Part shown: positions 9,186-18,455 of the stretch, piece by piece
Layout: every line of letters begins with the position of its first letter
How positions within the stretch are numbered: position 1 is the stretch's first letter
Assembly: GCA_965228545.1 (NCBI GenBank)
Contig: OZ245822.1
Location: 620,001 to 684,000 of the forward strand
Length of the DNA: 64,000 nucleotides
Direction of reading: 5' to 3'
Source of the DNA: HXMU1420-13 sp965228545
Lineage (GTDB): Bacteria > Bacteroidota > Rhodothermia > Balneolales > Balneolaceae
Made by a program: the position numbers and the translations under genes
The notes under the pieces: model-generated
Databases searched by the model: none
What the model saw: the letters and a program-made list of their open reading frames with translations, nothing else
What the model was told of the DNA's origin: nothing

Positions 9186-9665
9186 TTAAAATCGAATTTT
9201 CATCCCTTCCGTTATTCCATTGGCCACCGCATAACCTGCATTCGTTTCTACAACATAAATGGCTGGGGCATCCGATGGTAACGTTGTCTCGGAGAAGGGA
9301 GTAGTATTGGAATATATTCTAACAATAGTCGAATCACTATTCACGTACATGATATCTAAAGAAAGTGGGGTATTTGCCATCCAAAAACTGAGCGGACGTT
9401 CTTCCTCGAAAATGAATAACATGCCTTCATCAGCGCCCATTGAGCGAACATCCATCAAGCCTTGATTTCGTTCTAATTGCTCGTCTGCAAGAGCCACATC
9501 GATGGTAGAAATTGTATTACCATCATTATCTATAAAAGAAAGTTGTGCCTCCGGTGTAATAACCCTGCCTTTAGGTTTGTCTGGTTGTGCAGGTTGTTTC
9601 TCGGTATTTGAGCATGCTAACGCACACCCAAATACAACGAGTACAATCCAATTACTTAATTTCAA
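9186..9665 (-). CDS. DUF192 family lipoprotein
   Basis: A 159-residue protein with a lipoprotein signal peptide (lipobox ALAC, lipidated cysteine at residue 18) followed by a Pro/Lys-rich linker and a DUF192 domain. Family hallmarks are ERNQGLMDVRSMGADEGMLF, then SFWMANTPLSLDIMYV and the C-terminal VETNAGYAVANGI. DUF192 proteins are widespread and small; their function is not established. The start codon lies inside the last codons of the upstream BNR-repeat gene (14-bp overlap), so the two genes are probably co-expressed, both reaching the cell envelope. Confidence 0.85.
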   Translation of the reverse strand: MKLSNWIVLVVFGCALACSNTEKQPAQPDKPKGRVITPEAQLSFIDNDGNTISTIDVALADEQLERNQGLMDVRSMGADEGMLFIFEEERPLSFWMANTPLSLDIMYVNSDSTIVRIYSNTTPFSETTLPSDAPAIYVVETNAGYAVANGITEGMKIRF

Positions 9666-12444
9666 AGCTTACCTCGTGGTTTGAACGTCGAGTTTTAAAG
9701 TTAACAGTGTAGGTACCTTTGTCGAGAAATTCGTATTCACCATCGTTTTCGCTTACGATGAGATTCCAGTCATATACGTTGAATCCATGATCTCCTTCTG
9801 TATTCAACTCAACAATTACATCACCATCGCTGTTTTTTATTTCAATGGTTATACTTTGGTTGTCAGCGTCATCACCTAAGAAATAAATTAACGATTGTTC
9901 CGGTAGAAAAGGATCGCGATAAGCCGCAGATTGACTACCCCAGCGACTTGAATGGCGAATATCTTCTGGTTTAATACCGGTAATACGCTCGTTTTGGCGA
10001 TCAGCGATTTGATGCAACGGTTCGATGTCCATCACATAAATAGAACGACCGTGCGTGGCAATTACCAGATCTAAATCGCGTGGATGCACCACCATATCGT
10101 ACGAAGCAACATTTGGGATAGACGACAGATAATGCCAGTTTTCGCCATCGTTTAAACTCACATACGAACCATGATCTAATCCCGCATATAGTATAGATGG
10201 ATTTACAGGATCCTGAACAATAATATTTACAACATCTTCGGGAAGATCACCTTTTAATGAACTCCATGTTTGTCCGTAATTCTCTGTCTTATATATGTAC
10301 GTTTTGAATTCATCATTGCGGTAGCCGTTCATAGAAACGTAGGCAGTAGCTTCATCAAATTTAGAAGCATGAACTTCACTAATCCATCGGCCTTGTGGTA
10401 GAAAATCGGATACTTTTGTCCAGCTAACACCACCATCTCGAGTTAGTTGGATATTTCCGTCGTCGGTTCCAATCCATATTACACTAAAGTTTAATGGCGA
10501 TTCAGCAATTGAAGTTAGCGTAGAGTAGGGGACATCGCCATTGGGTAAATCATTCGTTAAATCCGGACTGACAGGGGTCCAGGTTTTACCCTCATCCATG
10601 CTTCGATTTAAGCGCTGAGAACCGAAATAAATGATGTCGGGATTATGATGACTGATGGTAACCGGAGTATTCCAATTGTAGCGATAGCGTGGCTCTCCTA
10701 CATCGTGGCGGGGAGTTATTCGATTAAAAGAACCTTCTTCAAGATTACTTCTGAAATAATTACCGTACTGAAAGCCTACGTATACAATGTCAGCATTACC
10801 CGGCTTTGCAGCAACATGCATTCCATCGCCACCAAACAGTCGGGTCCATGGTTGTTCCCGGTTACCGGTGCTTGTTGATGGACCTTTAAAAGTTCCATTA
10901 TCCTGCAAACCACCATAGATATTGTAAGGTTCTTCCATATCCACATTTACGGTGTAGAATTGCCCAACTGCTGCGGTGTTATGATGGATAAAGTTTTCGC
11001 CACCGTCATGACTTTCATACAAACCACCGTCGTTTCCATTTAGCAAATGCTGAGAATCATTTGGGTTAATCCAAAATGCTTGATGATCGGCATGTACATT
11101 CTGATTGTTTGCAATAAGTGTATAGGTTTTACCACCATCGGTTGATTTAATCAATCGAACTCCAAGTACATAAATTGTTTCAGGATCATTAGGGTCTACT
11201 CTTACTTCGCCGAAATAATACCCGTAGGTAAAGTAAATGCCATCAAGTGGATAGCTATTTACTTTTTCCCACGAACTTCCACCATCATTCGATCGGTAGA
11301 CTTCAGCGCCTTTAATTTCTGTGTTGAAGAGGGCTGAATTTGCATCTCCCAAGTATTCAGCTAAGGCTTTAGGCTCATATTCACCGGCTTCTACATCCGC
11401 TTTTACTTTTGCGGCGTCATATTCACTTGGAAAGCCACTGCGTCGCAGATATTGGTTTAGTTTTTGATTGTCTAATTGCATGAAATCTCTAACAGAGATA
11501 TCCAAAAATGTACTCTGCGAATAAACATCAGGATTGGTTTCGCGCTGCGTTTTTGTCTCTTCCTGATTATCAATCAACACATACATGATATCCGGATTAC
11601 TTCGGCTTATATCTATGCCAATTCTTCCAACATGCGCACCATCAGGCAAGCCATTGGTAACTTTAGTCCAACTTTCACCGCCATCGGTAGATCGATAGAG
11701 TCCACTACCGATACCACCTTCTTTAAAATTCCATGCTTTTCGATCTCTTTCCCAGGTTGCGGCCCATAATTCATCGGGATTTTCGGGGTGTATTATTAAA
11801 TCAATCACTCCGGTAGAATCGTTTATGAAAAGTGTTTTTGTCCAAGTTTCGCCACCATCGGTAGTTTTATAAACACCACGCTCGCTATTGGTACTATAGA
11901 GAGCGCCCATACTGCCTACCCAAGCAGTGTTTACATCGGTTGGATGAGCAATAATTCGACCAATGTGCTGGGTATTGCGAAGTCCCGTATATGTCCAGTT
12001 TTCGCCACCATCCGTACTTTTATACACTCCTGTTCCTGCGTAAGTTGACCGAGAACTATTATTCTCGCCAGTTCCTGCCCAGATAATTTCAGGGTTTGCC
12101 GGCGATAGTGCTATATCACCAATTCCAAGAGCTCCACCGGCATGATCAAACACAGGGAACATCGTATTTCCACTATTCGTAGTTTTGAAAATACCACCAC
12201 TTCCGAAAGCGGTATAAAAGATTCTTGGATTATCTGGATGTACAGCAATATCAGAAACGCGGCCGCTCATAACTACCGGCCCAACATTGCGCACCGGATA
12301 AGATTTTAAAATAGAATGCTCAAAATGTTTATTTCGGAGTTCGATGGATTCTTCAATTTCAACAACACTAGAAGGTTGAATTTGAGCCCACAGTGGGGTA
12401 CTCAGTAGTAGTGATACACAAATAATGCGTAGTTGCTGGCGCAT
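9652..12444 (-). CDS. Secreted BNR/VPS10-type beta-propeller protein
   Basis: A 930-residue exported protein with a Sec signal peptide (MRQQLRIICVSLLLSTPLWA). It is built from many Asp-box (BNR) repeats of the type STDGGENWT, KTTDGGETWT, RSTDGGESWT, RSNDGGSSWE, KSTDGGKTY and LTRDGGVSWT. These are spaced as in ten-bladed VPS10/sortilin or two-propeller sialidase-like folds. A C-terminal Ig-like domain (ITIEIKNSDGDVIVELN) ends the protein; no T9SS sorting domain is present. Such proteins are common in this phylum and often annotated as glycosyl hydrolases, but no catalytic residues can be named, so enzymatic activity is not claimed. The gene is divergent from rimP. Confidence 0.85.
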   Translation of the reverse strand: MRQQLRIICVSLLLSTPLWAQIQPSSVVEIEESIELRNKHFEHSILKSYPVRNVGPVVMSGRVSDIAVHPDNPRIFYTAFGSGGIFKTTNSGNTMFPVFDHAGGALGIGDIALSPANPEIIWAGTGENNSSRSTYAGTGVYKSTDGGENWTYTGLRNTQHIGRIIAHPTDVNTAWVGSMGALYSTNSERGVYKTTDGGETWTKTLFINDSTGVIDLIIHPENPDELWAATWERDRKAWNFKEGGIGSGLYRSTDGGESWTKVTNGLPDGAHVGRIGIDISRSNPDIMYVLIDNQEETKTQRETNPDVYSQSTFLDISVRDFMQLDNQKLNQYLRRSGFPSEYDAAKVKADVEAGEYEPKALAEYLGDANSALFNTEIKGAEVYRSNDGGSSWEKVNSYPLDGIYFTYGYYFGEVRVDPNDPETIYVLGVRLIKSTDGGKTYTLIANNQNVHADHQAFWINPNDSQHLLNGNDGGLYESHDGGENFIHHNTAAVGQFYTVNVDMEEPYNIYGGLQDNGTFKGPSTSTGNREQPWTRLFGGDGMHVAAKPGNADIVYVGFQYGNYFRSNLEEGSFNRITPRHDVGEPRYRYNWNTPVTISHHNPDIIYFGSQRLNRSMDEGKTWTPVSPDLTNDLPNGDVPYSTLTSIAESPLNFSVIWIGTDDGNIQLTRDGGVSWTKVSDFLPQGRWISEVHASKFDEATAYVSMNGYRNDEFKTYIYKTENYGQTWSSLKGDLPEDVVNIIVQDPVNPSILYAGLDHGSYVSLNDGENWHYLSSIPNVASYDMVVHPRDLDLVIATHGRSIYVMDIEPLHQIADRQNERITGIKPEDIRHSSRWGSQSAAYRDPFLPEQSLIYFLGDDADNQSITIEIKNSDGDVIVELNTEGDHGFNVYDWNLIVSENDGEYEFLDKGTYTVNFKTRRSNHEVSFEIK

Positions 12445-12548
12445 AAAAATTGGTTAGTTAGTTTTGAAGCAAGATGATATAAAATGCAGGTATTAATTTT
12501 CTTAAAAAATCGTTGCATTCTGTTTTATAATAAATGCAACTAAAATCA

Positions 12549-12579
12549 TTGAAATTCTAAGCAAATAAGCCTACCTTTG
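12549..12579 (+). promoter_or_regulatory. Predicted promoter of the rimP-nusA-infB operon
   Basis: A -7 element TACCTTTG (12572-12579) exactly fits the Bacteroidota consensus TAnnTTTG, with TTG at 12549-12551 as the -33 element and a 20-base spacer. Transcription would begin near 12586, almost exactly at the leader hairpin. Confidence 0.6.
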
Positions 12580-12586
12580 GAGCCCG

Positions 12587-12615
12587 GTGAGCGTCGTGAG
12601 GCACTCACTTTTTTT
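12587..12615 (+). promoter_or_regulatory. Leader hairpin with T-tract upstream of rimP
   Basis: GTGAG at 12587-12591 pairs with CTCAC at 12604-12608. After one C-A mismatch, GTC pairs with GGC around a GTGA loop, and seven T residues follow (12609-12615). Position and shape suggest an attenuator at the very start of the operon mRNA. A stable 5' hairpin that protects the message is the alternative. Confidence 0.5.
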
Positions 12616-12632
12616 GTTTCTGGATTTTGGAT

Positions 12633-13100
12633 ATGACCCCTGACATTACTACTCAAATTAAGGAACTCGCGGCTCCCCTGGCAGAGGAACGTGGGTTATT
12701 TTTAGTTGACATCGAGCTTAAAAGCGGCGGTGGCATCGAGCTATGGGTGTATTTAGATGCGGAAGACCGCGGGGTAAATCTTGACGAATGTGCTGAGATA
12801 AGTCGCGAGCTAGGCTTTTTAATAGATGCCCATGAGTTACTAGACTCTAAGTATCGGTTAAATGTATCCTCTCCCGGATTAAGTCGCCCGTTGTCTGATT
12901 TAAAACAATACCCAAAAAATGTAGGCAGAACATTAAAATTAAGATACAACACCACAAATGGTGTTAATAAAATTGTGGCTCAGCTCGATGCAGTTGATGC
13001 TAATGAACTAACTGTTATTATTACCGAAGGAAAGGAAGAAATTACCGAAAAGATTGCATTTGATTCGGTGATAGAGGCCAAAGTAATTCCTCAAATTTAA
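12633..13100 (+). CDS. rimP: Ribosome maturation factor RimP
   Basis: A protein of about 155 residues needed for maturation of the 30S subunit. It begins with MTPDITTQIKELAAPLAEERGLFLVDIELK and carries the typical ECAEISRELGFLID and YRLNVSSPGLSRPL motifs, then a C-terminal Sm-like domain. The ORF can be extended to a TTG at 12627, but ATG 12633 gives the usual family start. It is the first gene of the conserved translation operon, and nusA follows after 14 bases. Confidence 0.95.
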   Translation: MTPDITTQIKELAAPLAEERGLFLVDIELKSGGGIELWVYLDAEDRGVNLDECAEISRELGFLIDAHELLDSKYRLNVSSPGLSRPLSDLKQYPKNVGRTLKLRYNTTNGVNKIVAQLDAVDANELTVIITEGKEEITEKIAFDSVIEAKVIPQI

Positions 13101-13114
13101 GTTGAAAAAAATTC

Positions 13115-14365
13115 ATGCAGAACGATCTATCTAAACAAATTATCTCGTCATTTGCGGAAATTGCCAAAGACAAAGGCATCGACCGCGATTTACTGCTCTC
13201 TATTCTTGAGGATGTTTTCCGCACCATGATTCGGAAAAAATACGAGACTGACGATGCATTTGAAGTAATTTTGAATGCTGATCGTGGTGAAATTCAGATA
13301 TTGCATGTGCAAGAGGTTGTACCTGCTGAAGAGTTATCTGATGAAGTTGCTGAAATAAGTTTAGAAGATGCGCAGAAAATTGATCCAGACATTGAGCTAT
13401 ATGATGAACTAGCTCAGGAAGTTCAAATTTTTGATTTTGGACGCCGCGCTGTAATGATGGCTCGTCAGCAGTTGGCACAACGTATTCGTGAGATTGAAAA
13501 AGATAACATTTATGAAGACTACACAGATCGAGTAGGAGAGATCATATTAGGAGATGTGTATCAAGTTCGCCACAATAAAGACATTCTTGTAAACCATAAT
13601 GGCGTTGAGCTATTATTGCCTAAAAACGAACAGATTTACAAAGATCGTTACCGTAAAGGGGATACTATTCGTGCTGTTGTTATTGGCGTACACATGAAAA
13701 ATGGAAATCCAACGGTAGTGATTTCCAGAACATCAGAATTGTTCTTGGAGCGTTTATTTGAAAATGAAATTCCTGAAGTATTCGATGGCATTATTGATTT
13801 GGTAAAAATTGCACGTGCCCCGGGCGACCGTTCTAAAGTGGCAGTACAATCGCATGACGAACGCGTTGACCCAGTTGGCGCTTGCGTAGGAATGAAAGGT
13901 ATTCGAATTCATGCCATCGTTCGTGAGCTTCAAAACGAAAATATTGATGTAATCAACTACACTAGCGACAAGGTTGAATTTATCAAAAGAGCACTTCAAC
14001 CAGCCGATGTGATGAAAGTTGAGCTTACCGAAGACGGTAAAAAAGCGAACGTATTAGTACCCGCTAATGAAGTATCGAAAGCAATCGGTAAAGGTGGAGT
14101 CAACATCCGCTTGGCATCACGATTAACTGAATGCGAAATCGATGTATATCGCGAAGTTGAAGAAGAAGACGATATCGATATAAATGAGTTCGAAGAGGAT
14201 TTCGGACCAGATACCATTAAATTATTACACGAAATTGGTTGCGATACAGCACGCTCTGTACTCGACCTAGATAAAGATGAAATTGTTCGTAGAACAAATG
14301 GTGATATCTCAGCTGAAGAAGCGGCCAGAATCATCGAGGTAATTGCTTACGAATTTGACGACTAG
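13115..14365 (+). CDS. nusA: Transcription termination/antitermination factor NusA
   Basis: A 416-residue NusA, which binds RNA polymerase and modulates pausing, termination and antitermination. The N-terminal domain is visible (MIRKKYETDDAFEVILNADRGEIQI), then the S1 domain around residues 140-205, two KH domains (the VGMKGIRIHAIVREL and IGKGGVNIRLASRL loops), and a short acidic linker followed by a helix-hairpin-helix-like end (LHEIGCDTARSVLDL). It lies between rimP and infB, as in most bacteria. The acidic stretch EEEDDIDINEFEEDF near residue 350 is a lineage feature. Confidence 0.96.
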   Translation: MQNDLSKQIISSFAEIAKDKGIDRDLLLSILEDVFRTMIRKKYETDDAFEVILNADRGEIQILHVQEVVPAEELSDEVAEISLEDAQKIDPDIELYDELAQEVQIFDFGRRAVMMARQQLAQRIREIEKDNIYEDYTDRVGEIILGDVYQVRHNKDILVNHNGVELLLPKNEQIYKDRYRKGDTIRAVVIGVHMKNGNPTVVISRTSELFLERLFENEIPEVFDGIIDLVKIARAPGDRSKVAVQSHDERVDPVGACVGMKGIRIHAIVRELQNENIDVINYTSDKVEFIKRALQPADVMKVELTEDGKKANVLVPANEVSKAIGKGGVNIRLASRLTECEIDVYREVEEEDDIDINEFEEDFGPDTIKLLHEIGCDTARSVLDLDKDEIVRRTNGDISAEEAARIIEVIAYEFDD

Positions 14366-14425
14366 TAATTACGCATTTACAAACAATTTTCTTTAGTTTT
14401 AAAAGACCTGAATTAAGCACTACAT

Positions 14426-17329
14426 ATGCCCATAAACCGACCTAAACCATTATTCAAAGTAGCATCTGAGTTTAATGTATCTACACAAACCATTATAGAT
14501 ACACTTTCGGATAATGGCTTTACTGCAGCTAATCGACCAAACTTCAAAATCACCCCAGAGATGTACGAAGTGTTGGATAACATTTATGGGGAAGACAAAG
14601 CCAAAAGTCTTGATCACGAACGTGCTAAAGAAGAATACGAAAGTCGACGTAGCCACATGATTAACCAACGTAACGATAGTGTTACTTTGGATAATATGCT
14701 TGAGCCGCTCGATGAACTTGAACCAAAAGATGAAGCTCCCGCTAGCAGCATCGAAGATGAATTGATGGGTGGGTTAGAGCCATTAGCTGAACCCGAAGAA
14801 GATGAAGCTCAGGAAGAACAAGCCATAGTAGAAGTAGCAGAAGAAACTGCCGAAGAAGCGCCTGAAGATTTACCTACAGTTGAAACCGAGGAAGCTACCG
14901 ATGAACAAGTTGATGTAGCCGCCGAAGAAGTTGAAGAAACAGTAGTTGAAGAAGTAAAAGAAGAGGCCTCTGTAGATGTAGTTTCCGAAGTTGAGGATAC
15001 TCCTGAAGAAGACGAAGTAGCTGAGGCTGCTGAAGAAGAAATTTCTGAAAAAGATGAAGATAGAGAAGAAAATATTTCAGAAGAGGAGGACGAAGATAAA
15101 GACGAAGACGAAGACGAAGAGTCTGAGACTGATGTAGAGGAAGACGACGAGGACGACGACCAGCCTAGAGATAAAGACGGCAAACGAATTATCCGCGCAA
15201 AAGCTGGACAACTAAAAGGAACCAAAGTACTTGGTAAAACATCGTTCACCAACGACTTAACTTCTGATTCTAAAGTTAGAAAGAAACGTAAGAGAAGAAA
15301 AGATCGTCCATCTGACGAAGACCTGAAAACGAATAAGAAGAAAGACGATCAAAAGAAAACTCGAAAACCTTCGCCTAAAAAACAGAAGCCTAAGAAAGAA
15401 AAAACCGAAGTTGATGAGGTGGATGTTGATAAGATGATGAGAGAAACCCTGAAAAAAATGCAGGGGAACTCCACCGTTGGTAGTAAACGAGGTAAACGCC
15501 GTCGCCAACGAAAAGAAGAGCGCGAAGAGGAATTGCAACAACAACAGGAAATGCAAGAGATGGATAATGAGGTAATCGAAGTTACCGAATTCATCACTGC
15601 AAACGATCTTTCCGAAGAGCTGGGTGTTGGCGTAAATGATATTATTTCTGCCTGTATGAGTATTGGATTGATGATTACCATCAACCAACGCCTTGATGCT
15701 GGAACAATTGAATTGGTAGCCAGCGAATTCGATAAAGAAGTTAAATTTATTGACGCGGAAGAACTGGTTGTTGAACTTGAAGTAGAGGAAGACAACGAAG
15801 AAGATCTTCAACCTCGCGCGCCAATCATTACTGTAATGGGGCACGTTGATCACGGTAAAACTTCGTTACTCGATTATATTCGTGAAGCTCGAGTTGCTGA
15901 AGGTGAAGCTGGTGGTATTACCCAGCACGTAGGTGCTTATGAAGTAATTCATAACGACAAGAAAATTACCTTCCTCGACACTCCGGGTCATGAGGCCTTT
16001 ACTGCTATGCGTTCTCGTGGTGCTCAGGCAACCGATATCGTAATCCTGGTGGTTGCAGCTGATGATTCAGTGATGCCACAAACAATAGAAGCAATTAATC
16101 ACGCTAAAGCAGCCGGTGTACCGATGGTTGTTGCCATTAACAAAATGGATAAAGATGGCGCTACTCCGGATCGAATTAAACAACAATTAACCGATCATGA
16201 TGTATTGGTGGAAGATTGGGGTGGAACTGTTCAGTACGCCTTAGTTTCTGCGAAAACCGGATTAGGAATTGATGATCTTCTCGAAAAAGTATTGATCGAA
16301 GCCGAATTGCTTGAGCTTATGGCCAATCCTGATCGTCGAGCAGATGGTGTTGTACTCGAAGCTCGATTAGATAAAGGAAAAGGTATTGTCGCTAATATCT
16401 TGGTTCAGAGTGGCACTATGAATGTTGGAGATCCATTTGTTGCCGGTCCTTGTTTTGGTCGAGTTCGCGCCATGGAAAACTCACGAGGTCAGCGAATCCA
16501 AACTGCAGGTCCAGCCACTCCATTACAATTAACTGGTTTTGATGATATGCCTCAAGCAGGTGATAAAATAGTAGTAGCTGCTGATGAGAAAACTGCCAAA
16601 GAGGTTGCGAATCAACGCCAGCAAATCAGAAGAGAGCAAGCATTACGTAAAACTAAGCACATGACACTCGATGACTTGTCTCGTCGACTTGCTCTTGGTG
16701 AAGTATCAGAACTTAATATCATTATTAAAGCGGATGTGGATGGCTCTATTGAAGCTCTGTCCGGATCTCTACAGAAAATAAGTACAGATGAAGTAGCTGT
16801 AAATATTATCCATACAGGTGCCGGGGCGATTTCAGAATCTGATGTATTGTTAGCTTCTGCTTCCGATGCTATTATTATCGGTTTCCAGGTTCGCCCTACT
16901 GCTCAAGCCCGCAAACTTGCTGAAACAGAAGAAATTGATATTCGACTATTCTCTGTAATCTACGATGCAATTGATGAAGTGCGCGATGCACTTGAAGGAT
17001 TGTTAAGCCCTGAATTGAAAGAGCAAATGATGGGTAACGTAGAAGTACGTGAGATTTTTAAAGTATCGAAAGTTGGAACGATTGCAGGTTGTTATGTAAC
17101 CGACGGAAAAATCGATCGAAACAATCCAATCCGAATTATTCGTGATGGTGTTGTAATATATGATGGAGCCATTGGTGCACTAAAACGCTTTAAAGACGAC
17201 GTTAAAGAAGTTGCAGCCGGCTACGAATGTGGTATCAGTATACAGGGTTATAACGATATTAAAGTTGGCGACATGTTCGAAAGCTATAAGATCACCGAAG
17301 AGAAACGAACCCTGGAAGACGCCAACTAA
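14426..17329 (+). CDS. infB: Translation initiation factor IF-2
   Basis: A 967-residue initiation factor that brings fMet-tRNA to the 30S subunit. The N-terminus has an IF2_N domain (FKVASEFNVSTQTIIDTL). Residues ~95-240 form a very acidic, low-complexity stretch, followed by a very basic stretch (~290-370), both typical of large IF-2 proteins. The GTPase domain begins near residue 470: GHVDHGKTS (G1), DTPGHEAFT (G3) and NKMDK (G4) are all intact. Domains 2, 3 and the C-terminal fMet-binding domain follow. Overlapping serine-rich ORFs on the opposite strand here are artefacts of the glutamate-rich codons. Confidence 0.97.
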   Translation: MPINRPKPLFKVASEFNVSTQTIIDTLSDNGFTAANRPNFKITPEMYEVLDNIYGEDKAKSLDHERAKEEYESRRSHMINQRNDSVTLDNMLEPLDELEPKDEAPASSIEDELMGGLEPLAEPEEDEAQEEQAIVEVAEETAEEAPEDLPTVETEEATDEQVDVAAEEVEETVVEEVKEEASVDVVSEVEDTPEEDEVAEAAEEEISEKDEDREENISEEEDEDKDEDEDEESETDVEEDDEDDDQPRDKDGKRIIRAKAGQLKGTKVLGKTSFTNDLTSDSKVRKKRKRRKDRPSDEDLKTNKKKDDQKKTRKPSPKKQKPKKEKTEVDEVDVDKMMRETLKKMQGNSTVGSKRGKRRRQRKEEREEELQQQQEMQEMDNEVIEVTEFITANDLSEELGVGVNDIISACMSIGLMITINQRLDAGTIELVASEFDKEVKFIDAEELVVELEVEEDNEEDLQPRAPIITVMGHVDHGKTSLLDYIREARVAEGEAGGITQHVGAYEVIHNDKKITFLDTPGHEAFTAMRSRGAQATDIVILVVAADDSVMPQTIEAINHAKAAGVPMVVAINKMDKDGATPDRIKQQLTDHDVLVEDWGGTVQYALVSAKTGLGIDDLLEKVLIEAELLELMANPDRRADGVVLEARLDKGKGIVANILVQSGTMNVGDPFVAGPCFGRVRAMENSRGQRIQTAGPATPLQLTGFDDMPQAGDKIVVAADEKTAKEVANQRQQIRREQALRKTKHMTLDDLSRRLALGEVSELNIIIKADVDGSIEALSGSLQKISTDEVAVNIIHTGAGAISESDVLLASASDAIIIGFQVRPTAQARKLAETEEIDIRLFSVIYDAIDEVRDALEGLLSPELKEQMMGNVEVREIFKVSKVGTIAGCYVTDGKIDRNNPIRIIRDGVVIYDGAIGALKRFKDDVKEVAAGYECGISIQGYNDIKVGDMFESYKITEEKRTLEDAN

Positions 17330-17346
17330 CGCGTAATCCAAATTCA

Positions 17347-17718
17347 ATGAGTATTAGAGTAGAACGCCTTGGCGAATTGATCAAGAGAGATCTTGGTGAA
17401 ATTATTCAACGCGAATTTCAACCAGAAGGAACTTTTGTAACAGTAACAAATGTGCGGGTAACACCGGATTTGTCGATTGCAAAAGTTTACCTGAGTGTAT
17501 TTGCACCCGGACGAGATAAAGAAACCGTGTATGAGTTCATCGATGAACGAATTACTCAAATTCGTTTTAAACTGGCCGGTAGAATTAAAAATCAAGTTCG
17601 GAAGATTCCGGAACTACATTTTTATCCCGATGATACTGCCGAGTATGTGAATAAAATGGAGACTTTGTTCAAAAAAGTTGACGAACAGCCGAAAGCGCCT
17701 ACCGACGAAGAGGAATAA
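17347..17718 (+). CDS. rbfA: Ribosome-binding factor A
   Basis: A 123-residue RbfA, a KH-type cold-shock protein that binds helix 1 of 16S rRNA and acts in late 30S maturation. It starts MSIRVERLGELIKRDLGEII, as usual, and contains VTNVRVTPDLSIAKVYLSVF and the basic RKIPELHFYPDD segment. It sits 17 bases after infB, and its TAA stop shares bases with the truB ATG (TAATG), so translation of the two is coupled. Confidence 0.95.
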   Translation: MSIRVERLGELIKRDLGEIIQREFQPEGTFVTVTNVRVTPDLSIAKVYLSVFAPGRDKETVYEFIDERITQIRFKLAGRIKNQVRKIPELHFYPDDTAEYVNKMETLFKKVDEQPKAPTDEEE

Positions 17719-18455
17719 TGCCTAAGCCCATCGACATTGCAAAATTGCCGGTGTTCGGGGCTCATAATCCACCCGCGCCAGAGTTTGATTTTCAACAAGG
17801 CGCCGTATTATTAGTTAACAAACCCAAAGATTGGACAAGCTTTGATGCTGTTAAGTATTTACGTGGAAGAGTGAAATGCAAAAAAGTAGGTCATGCGGGT
17901 ACGTTAGATCCTATGGCAACCGGTTTGCTTGTGATTTGTACAGGAAAAGCCACGAAATCCATTGAACAAATCCAAAATCAGAAGAAAATCTATCGAGCAG
18001 AAATCACTTTCGGGAAAAGTACACCCAGTTATGATGCCGAATCAGATCCTGACGCAGAGAAATCATTCGATCATATTACCTTAAGCGAGATTAAAAAGAA
18101 GCTTGAACAAGAATTTTCTGGTGAAATTCAGCAAGTTCCACCAATGTACAGTGCGCTTAAACGCGACGGAAAAAAGTTATATGAATTAGCGCGCAGAGGT
18201 AAAACAGTGGAACTACAACCACGACCGATCAAAATTTATTCTACAAAGATTCATTCGTTTGATTCGCCAGTTTTAGATGTCGAAATCACATGTGGAAAAG
18301 GAACCTATATTCGGTCAATTGCTCACGATCTGGGAAAGTCTTTAGATTCATTGGGGCATCTCTCAGCATTGGAACGCACTTTTATCGGTGAGTTTTCCAA
18401 TTCAGATGCACTTACTCCACATCAATACAACGAAATTTTGAGAGCAGATGGCTAA
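17718..18455 (+). CDS. truB: tRNA pseudouridine(55) synthase
   Basis: A 245-residue TruB, which makes pseudouridine 55 in the T loop of tRNAs. The catalytic motif HAGTLDPMATGLLVICTG contains the essential aspartate. VPPMYSALKRDGKKLYELAR and GTYIRSIAHDLG are the other conserved blocks. The C-terminal PUA domain is short or absent, as in the bacterial class. It overlaps ribF by eight bases at its 3' end. Confidence 0.96.
   Translation: MPKPIDIAKLPVFGAHNPPAPEFDFQQGAVLLVNKPKDWTSFDAVKYLRGRVKCKKVGHAGTLDPMATGLLVICTGKATKSIEQIQNQKKIYRAEITFGKSTPSYDAESDPDAEKSFDHITLSEIKKKLEQEFSGEIQQVPPMYSALKRDGKKLYELARRGKTVELQPRPIKIYSTKIHSFDSPVLDVEITCGKGTYIRSIAHDLGKSLDSLGHLSALERTFIGEFSNSDALTPHQYNEILRADG

Noticed and set aside
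12627..12632. TTG start for rimP
   Set aside because: The ATG two codons downstream gives the usual N-terminus.
14809..15252. Serine-rich ORF opposite infB (also 15257-15853)
   Set aside because: It is the antisense reading of the glutamate-rich codons of IF-2.
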